64,000 nt of DNA from Chlamydomonas reinhardtii (taxonomy: Eukaryota; Chlorophyta; Chlorophyceae; Chlamydomonadales; Chlamydomonadaceae). Below are positions 57,931-64,000 of this stretch, in pieces. The position numbers and the translations under genes are program-made. Where the stretch lies: NCBI RefSeq assembly GCF_000002595.2, contig NC_057011.1, positions 2,377,344 to 2,441,343 of the forward strand, written 5' to 3'. Position 1 is the stretch's first letter; each line of letters begins with the position of its first letter. The notes beneath the pieces were generated by a model. It was not told the origin of the DNA. It did no database searches and saw only the letters and a list, made by a program, of their open reading frames with translations.

Positions 57931-59070
57931 ACGTGCCCCTAAGAACCCCCGTACGGGCAGGCTCCTCCGAAACCTTTAGGAGTGTTGGGCGTGCGATGGG
58001 ACAAGGTTCAGGCAGGTTGGCGAATTCCCGTAGGGTGCAGCTGATGAGGCGGAGGTTTTCGGCCCATGGGCATGTAGAGGACGATTGAGACGAAGGCGCC
58101 CACCTAAACACATTCCCAACCCAACACTCCCAACCCAACACTCTTAGGAGCACTTTCAGCCCTTGCGGAAATCCCCCCTTTTTGAACGGTGGCCGGATCC
58201 AAAGTAGCCCAGGTTGCCTCCAGGGGAGCCTCCCCTGTTTACCTCTGGTGGCTGCTATTCGAAGGAAAGCGCGGCTCCCTTGCGGCTCCATGGTGAAACG
58301 CTTCCCTGACATTTGCAACGACATGAATGCGACATTACGAGAAGAGTCAGTCCCCGAACGATAAGGCCCCAAGTACAGGGCCGACACACAGGCAGGTACC
58401 ACTGTGACGAGCACCGTACTGAAGTCCTCATGCCTCAAGGATCTCTGCCCGTCACCTCCCCTGGTCCGCCTCCCCCCTCCCCTGGCCCTGCACGCTTTTC
58501 TTCGACCAACTGTCCGTCAACTCCTCATGGTCCCCCTCCCCTGTCCCCTGGCGCTACACGCTCTCCTTCGAATGCACTCTAAGGGTCGGGTCAGGAGCGA
58601 CCTCCCCCGGCGGACCCTGGTCCCAGCAGGCCCAATGCCGCACCGGGGCCACCGCCACCGCCACCGCCACCGCCACAGCGGTGACGGGGCCGCCAGACGC
58701 CAGACCGGCTACCGGCAGAGGCCAGCACTAGCACTGTGGAACGTCCCTCCTGTCTCCCATGTACCACCGAATGCGCACAGTCCCCCCCCACGGCCCCTCA
58801 TGTGGTAACGACTTCGTCTGCAGTCTTCAGTGCATCCTGTACCGCTTTTCCAACCATCCTTGCACCCCCCCCATTTTTATGTTCCTGCCTGCTGAGTGGC
58901 CGCAGTCCTTACAGCCCCTCACAGCCCATCGTGCATGCCCTACGCGTTGTCCCACGGCATTGTCCCCTACGCGGGGTCCCATCGCCGGAAAAGCCTGTGA
59001 GCCAACTGTCACTGCCGACTGCTTTGCTGCGCTAATACATAAGCCATTAACAAAGTATTAGCGCACAGTA
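57931..59070. other. Intergenic; includes a 63-bp two-copy repeat and module D
   Basis: 58443-58570 holds two tandem units of about 63 bp (CTGCCCGTCACCTCCCCTGG and CTGTCCGTCAACTCCTCATGG starts). 58798-58868 holds module D (GTAACGACTTCGTCTGCAGT, then CATCCTGTACCGCTTTTCC), the only copy of that module here outside an annotated intron. A 169-aa minus-strand frame (57929-58438) has no recognisable motif. Confidence 0.5.
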
Positions 59071-59088
59071 TCCCATTCAATGTACAGT

Positions 59089-59247
59089 ATGCTGTCGCTG
59101 CAATCTTCTCGCGTCCAGGCCAGCTCCCTCCAGCCCTGCGCGGCCGGTCGCAGAATGCCTGTATGCGCATTTAAGGGCCCGCAAAGCTACGAGAATGTTC
59201 TGCGCGGCACCTCAGTGGCGAGCGCGGCAGCTGCGGGTGGAAATCAG
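59089..59247 (+). CDS. First exon of a putative plastid-targeted Ala-rich protein (gene disrupted)
   Basis: MLSLQSSRVQASSLQPCAAG followed by [20 protein letters not shown] has the Ser/Arg/Ala composition of an algal chloroplast transit peptide. A donor follows GGNQ at 59247/59248. The next exon would start near 59311 (ESASD...MTSLLAVTAACAA...AAQKFTEAAKTAEAAT), but it has TAG where the mirror copy at 59.7 kb has CAG, and it runs into the hairpin loop and stops. The mirror copy (minus strand) has more of the Ala/Glu/Lys-rich helix (TANAEAAKADAEAAKK) but lacks the transit-peptide start. Neither looks functional alone. Family unknown. Confidence 0.45.
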
Positions 59248-59847
59248 GTACGCGTCCCGCGCCGGTGATGAGAACCGTTTTGCATGTAATTGGATTTCGT
59301 TACAAGCAGGAGTCGGCGAGTGACTAGGACGCGATGACGTCGCTCTTGGCGGTCACCGCAGCGTGTGCCGCCGCGACTGTTGCGAGTGCCGCCGTGGAGG
59401 CCGCTCAGAAGTTCACGGAGGCTGCCAAGACCGCGGAGGCTGCCACGAAAACGCATTTTCGTTGGTCGTGACTCAGAACCCTGTGCCAGAACCCTGGTGC
59501 TACCCACCTGCTTCTTAGCGGCCTCCGCGTCGGCCTTGGCCGCCTCCGCGTTGGCCGTGGCAGCCTCCGCAGTCTTGGCAGCCTCCGTGAACTTCTGAGC
59601 GGCCTCCACGGCGGCACCCGCAACAGTCGCGGCGGCAGTCGCGCTGCGGTGACCGCCACGAGCGACGTCATCGCGTCCTGGTCACTCGCCGACTCCTGCT
59701 TGTAACGAAATCCAATTACATGCAAAACGGTTCTCATCACCGGCGCCGGACGCGTACCTGATTTCCACCCGCAGCTGCCGCGCTCGCCACTGAGGTGCCG
59801 CGCAGGACATTCCCGTAGCTTTGCGGGCCCTTAAATGCGCATACAGG
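59158..59847. repeat. Large inverted repeat (hairpin) from a protein-gene fragment
   Basis: Left arm 59158-59446 (289 bp) and right arm 59556-59847 (292 bp) are reverse complements with scattered differences, separated by about 109 bp. Landmarks: CCTGTATGCGCATTTAAGGG at 59158 and its complement ending at 59847; GAGGCTGCCACG at 59435-59446 and its complement at 59556. The loop contains a small perfect palindrome, ACGAAAACGCATTTTCGT. A transcript through it would fold into a long double-stranded stem. Confidence 0.9.
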
Positions 59848-60102
59848 TGGGTGGGTGCGGTTTGGGCGTGCTGTGGGGTTGTGTCAGGACACACACGGCA
59901 GAACTCCGGCGCAGTCGGCCGTGGTGCATGCATGAGCTCGGCCGTGGTGCATGCATGTATCTCGCCCACGCCCCCTGGTCTTTACTAGAGTTTGCCCCCG
60001 CCCATCCAACGCAACGGCGTGTGCCCACAGGCCCAGGAGCGTCCTGCGCAGGCTCCCCAGCCAGTGTGCTCCTGCAGCATTTTCAGGACGGCCGGCGCGG
60101 CC
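59848..60102. other. Spacer between hairpin and KDZ remnant
   Basis: Contains two tandem 'GTCGGCCGTGGTGCATGCAT'-like units (about 59917-59958) and no gene-like frame beyond the lead-in to the minisatellite. Confidence 0.5.
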
Positions 60103-60258
60103 GTGGACCGGTGCGTGGACCGGTGCGTGGACCGGTGCGTGGACCGGTGCGTGGACCGGTGCGTGGACCGGTGCGTGGACCGGTGCGTGGACCGGTGCGT
60201 GGACCGGTGCGTGGACCGGTGCGTGGACCGGTGCGTGGACCGGTGCGTGGACCGGTGC
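60103..60258 (+). repeat. 12-bp minisatellite, 13 copies
   Basis: Thirteen perfect tandem copies of GTGGACCGGTGC. Being a multiple of three, it stays open in several frames (VDRC, TGAW) and produces long artificial peptides. It directly precedes, and may be inserted in, the first open frame of the KDZ remnant. Confidence 0.97.
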
Positions 60259-62545
60259 GTGCGCGCGCAGTACGTTGCCACCCTGGACCTGCCGGTGCCC
60301 AAGCCCGAGCAAGCGCCTCCTGTCCACGTCCCCGCGGCTCGCTGTGCACGCGGGGATGACAGTGCTGTGCCCTCGGGGGACTACGTGTGGCTGCCGGACC
60401 ACACGTTCGTTGCCTGCAGCGCGCGCACAGAGCAGCTACGCTGACGCCGCAGTGGCTGCGGCGCTACGTGCCAGCACGTGCACCAGATGCACCAGGTGTT
60501 CAGGCCTCGCCTGCCTCGCCTGCCGGCGGACGAGCGAGGCGCCAGCCGAGGAGGTGCTGGCACCGCCGCCGGCCGTGCGCTATCCATACCCATGCGACCC
60601 AGCGACCGCCGACGCCATGTCCAAGTGGGAGTCGTCTGTGGCCGCCGCCCCAGGGCTGGCCGCGACTTTGTGCGGCGGCGGGGCTGGCGGAGGCGGAGGC
60701 GCATGCGGCAGTAGCAGCGGCGGTGGCAGTGACAGCAGGGATCTGCTGGAGCTGTCGCCGCTGATGCCCGGCGGCGGCTGCTGCAGTTGTGGCCACCCGT
60801 ACACGCCGCACAAGGCTGGGCTAGCTACCGTGTACGACCCTGACACCATCGGGCCCAAGCAAGCACGGCTGTTCGAGCTGCGCTCCGGCTGCGGCCGCGC
60901 TGGCTGCGTGGTGGTGTACGACGGCGTGCAGGACGGCCTCTTCCGCTACAGCAGAATGTCCTTCTTCAGCCTCCGCCACATGTACAACTACGCCGAGGGG
61001 CTCCAGAGCACGGGCCTCAACGTTGAGGCGTACGTGAAGCAGCAGCACCGCCTGGTAGCGTCAACGCTGCCGCGTGACGAGCAGCGGCCCCCTCAGTTCT
61101 CGACGTCGCTGTTCAGGCTTGCTTGGCGTGTTTGAGGCGCGACTGGACCGCTGCCATGTGTTCGTGTGCCCCATTTGCGGCCGGACGCCGCGCGCGCTTG
61201 TGTGCGACGACTGCTGGCGGCGGCAGCGGCACTGGCGGCGGCAGCAGCACTGGCGGAGGCAGTAGCACTACTGGCGGAGGCAGCAGCACTACTGGCGGAG
61301 GCAGCAGCACTACTGGCGGAGGCGACCTGACCTGACCTGACCTGACCTGACCTGGAGACGGCGCCATGCCGCGGCGTGAGCATACGCGCGCGGGGCGGTG
61401 CTGGTGTGCCGAGGAGAAATGGCGCGTCGCGCTGCGGGTCTACAGCAGCGCCATGCGGGGTGATGGCCGGGACGTGTATGAACAGAAGGTGGCGGGCTGG
61501 GCAGCGGCGGCGGACAGCGTCAAGCAGCACCAAACACCGGCTGCTGACTGAACGCAGTGGACGCCGGCCTTCCAGAGGCCGACCGGCGCCAGGGCCTCAC
61601 GGTGAGGTTGCTTCGCGTCATCTCAAGCGCCGCGGTGGCCGTCGGAGGGCCTCCAGGGTCGCCGGAGCGTCTGGTTCTAGCACAGCTGGTAGATTGCAGC
61701 ACTGCGCCGGCGGTGGCGTACTTCCACTTGAATGCGTGGGCGCAGCGTCGATGTGGGCAGCAGTGGCAGCACAGCAGCAGAATCAGGTGATGGTCGCAGC
61801 GTCACTGTTCTCCCTGGCGGCAGGATCGATACTGCCGATTGTTGCCTTCATGGGCCACCTGTGCCAGCGGTCCCTGACGTGCGGTAGCGGGTTCGATGGA
61901 GGGCCGCGCCTTCCCGAACAGGGTGCGGCGTCGGCCGTCACAGGCGAGTGCCTACAGTCTGCCCACTGCTGTGGGCTACTCGGCCGCGCTCGTCCACGGT
62001 ATGCGACGGAGATGGACGCGCCGGGGAAGGCCGCTGATGAGTTGGATGGTGGCGTGGCTGCCTCGTGCTCCCACAATTGCTGCGCGCGAGGGCCGCGCAC
62101 GGGCGATGTCTTCACGGTGTTCTGTGAGCACGGTGTGTGTTACTCGTTCTGTGCTGCCACGCCTGGAGGGCCGGGACGAGATGTACAGCTGGATGGTGTC
62201 GGACTTGGAACGGGCGCTGGAGATAGTTGTGTATGATTTCGCGTGTAGCCTGCACGAGTTTGCCTGAACCGTGCCCCAGCGTTCTTCCGAGACATGCTGT
62301 TTGTGGTAGACCGCTTCCACTGGAAGAACCACACCGGCTGCTCGCACGCCTACAACCTATCGCTGTATCGGGTACTGGAGAGCCTGAACTAGGAGGTGGC
62401 GGAGCAGGTGAACGGCCTGCTGCAGCCGTACAAGCCCATGGTTAGCCAGATACGGCAGGACAACTTCATGTCCTGCCTGCGGTTCATGCTGGGCAACATC
62501 AACAATCAGCGCATAGACATCCTGATGCAAAAGATGGCGCACGTG
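60259..62545 (+). mobile_element. Decayed KDZ-type DNA transposon (CxC cluster plus transposase)
   Basis: The first part (to about 61130) encodes a Cys-rich N-terminal region: CxxC pairs (CTRCTRCSGLACLAC), GGCCSCGHPY..., then LFELRSGC..AGCVVVYDGVQD and FSLRHMYNYAEGLQ, followed in another frame by HVFVCPICGRTPRALVCDDC. This resembles the cysteine clusters that accompany KDZ transposases. Further on are GDVFTVFCEHGVCYSFC (about 62105), EIVVYDFACSLHEF (about 62223) and, in a third frame, LFVVDRFHWKNHTGCSHAYN and VAEQVNGLL..., the usual order of KDZ transposase motifs. The coding region is broken: a frame change near 61120, more between 62150 and 62275, and a TAG in the LN-EVAEQ motif near 62388. 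Terminal inverted repeats were not found. KDZ elements (Kyakuja, Dileera, Zisupton) are known in green algae and fungi. Confidence 0.75.
61204..61352. repeat. GGCGGAGGCAGCAGCACTACT and CCTGA tandem repeats in the KDZ remnant
   Basis: About five units of an 18-21-bp GGCGG(A/C)GGCAG(C/T)AGCACTACT-like repeat, followed by about five CCTGA pentamers (61324-61352). They interrupt the region between the cysteine cluster and the transposase core. Confidence 0.85.
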
Positions 62546-64000
62546 AGGGGTGTGTAGGGATTCAGGGTTGGACGGGGCGTGCTGGCTGCATAGCGGCGAC
62601 GAGTGTTTGGTCCCGACTCAGTTCGTACGTTCTGTAAAGCGAGGCAAGACGTGTACGCATGTATCGAACATTGCGACGCCGTGCTCAAGGGACATCTGGC
62701 CAGCCCAGCCATGGAAGAGCGCACATGCGAGGGCATGGTGACCTGCGGCACTACATTTTGTCGTATAAGCCGTCTGCACACTGTTCAATCATCATGCGCT
62801 GGCTAGGCCGTGCGTCATGAGTTGGTTGGCAGCCGGATGGGCTTGCCAATGTCATTGAGTTGTTGGGCCAGGCACAAGAGGCCGTCTTTTGGCTCTAGGA
62901 TACATTTCTTGCGCAACAAAGAAGACCACCGCACAACCATTCCTGCGTGTAATAGTGCCTGCTTTCATTTCAGGTGGTTTATGGGGTGGGGACTGGGGAG
63001 TCTTTCACGGAAGGCCCTTCCAGCGCAGCGCAGCCGGCCCTTCCAGCGCAGCGTCAGCCGCCCATACTGTCACCATTCACCAACACAGCTTTCCTCAGTT
63101 AAGAATGCACCACGTGGCGGGTAATGTTGAAGTCCTTTTGCCGTTGTGCTAACCTTTTCTTTCTCTGCTCATTGTGTCTCCCGCCCCATGGGAGTCTGTC
63201 GTGTCTGTTGTTCTCCAGTGCATTTCACACAACGATGTGGCCTAAGGACACAGCTGTGCCAGTGAGTAAGAAGTGCACCGCCGGCCGCATTAATGAATCC
63301 CTGCTGAAACTAGGAACCCACCAGCCCACCAGCTGGGGTCACACACACACCGCTCTACCGTGTGTGCCTCCGCCGTAGCCCACCAGCAGCAGAGCGCCAC
63401 GGCCCGCCCCAGATGCAGTGTCCAACGCCGCCACACACTTCCCGATGCTCTTTGCCTGCTGCTGCCACAACGCTTTAATTGCGGAAGTGGGATTCCGCCT
63501 CGAATCCGTGAACCGGCCCTGCACGGGTGTCTGCACGCACTGGCGTGCGATACGCAAACGAATTGCTTGCCATAATGTTCCATCGTGTTCCATCACACGA
63601 AGACGCCCAGCCAAGCCCTGCGTGTCCTTGCCTTGCCCAAACGACCAGCACCGATGCACGTCCCGTACAACACCGTCAGCCATACACCGGCCGCGCGCTT
63701 CACTCACTCTGCCGCAGGCGATGTCTCCGGTCAGAAATACGGCAGCCAACCACGGCCATCGGGCAGAGCCGACAGAATGCTCCCGTCACCGCAGTCATGT
63801 GTGCCCCGTGTGCAGCCCAGATGCAGCTGATGGAAAAAGCGCAGCCCCATGCATCCCATATGAATTTACACGCAGCTCACACGAGGCTTCCCAAACGGCT
63901 CCGCGTGCAGCTACCAGCTCCCACTCGTGCAACCGCCGACTAGCGCCAATGACTCCTGTGCTCTGCCGTGCGCTCCTGTGGCATCGCAGTCGGCTTCCCG
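62546..64000. other. Right-hand region, no gene recognised
   Basis: Frames up to 138 aa exist on both strands without family motifs. 63010-63055 has a short tandem duplication (CCCTTCCAGCGCAGCGCAGC). This part may include the 3' end of the KDZ element, but no terminus was identified. Confidence 0.4.

Noticed and set aside
57929-58438. A 169-aa minus-strand open frame.
   Set aside because: No recognisable family, overlaps tandem-repeat edges, no promoter or splice features. Could be revisited if transcripts exist.
60103-60258. Regular short repeats as a possible CRISPR array.
   Set aside because: The 12-bp units are directly adjacent with no spacers; this is a minisatellite in a eukaryotic genome.

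Overview
The window looks like nuclear DNA of a Chlamydomonas-type (volvocine) green alga. The evidence is very high GC, genes cut into many short exons by introns full of (CA)n/(GT)n, Ala/Gly/Pro-rich low-complexity coding sequence, a TGTAA polyadenylation signal, and a decayed KDZ-type DNA transposon. No bacterial or organellar signature was seen.

Layout, left to right. 1-3291 (-): the 5' eight exons of a secreted RCC1-repeat protein with a signal peptide and a Ser-Pro-rich linker; the gene runs off the left edge. 4.0-8.2 kb: a duplicated unit carrying a small three-exon gene (copy 1, + strand) that meets, tail to tail, a large leucine-rich-repeat (LRR) gene (8251 to about 19 kb, -). 19816-31872 (+): a 21-exon IRE1 gene (ER-stress sensor kinase/RNase). 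All its exon phases join, giving about 1623 aa, and it ends in two CCCH zinc fingers. 32.76-45.93 kb: a tandem array of the same small-gene unit, inverted relative to copy 1, with three more intact small-gene copies. Two broken copies of the LRR gene's 3' end lie between them, and one unit carries a 238-bp hAT-like MITE. 48471-52553 (-): a RING-H2 E3 ligase of the plant 'FCPTCLE..Y' type, divergent from 52868-54749 (+), a complete coatomer zeta subunit gene. 56443-57383 (-): a small multi-pass membrane protein of unknown function. 57.4-60 kb: tandem repeats and a large hairpin (289/292-bp arms) built from part of a putative plastid-targeted protein gene. 60.1-62.5 kb: a 12-bp minisatellite and a decayed KDZ transposase. 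No convincing gene was found after 62.55 kb.

Two genes relate directly to secretory-pathway function: IRE1 (unfolded-protein response) and zeta-COP (Golgi-to-ER retrieval). Being neighbours does not show co-regulation. The most interesting points are the IRE1-CCCH fusion, the small gene kept intact in four copies while accompanying gene fragments decay, a family of modular repeats recurring in introns of unrelated genes, and several cases of exon fragments copied into introns or 3' flanks.

Exon boundaries were placed by eye from GT/AG sites, phase continuity and family similarity. No search or alignment program was run.
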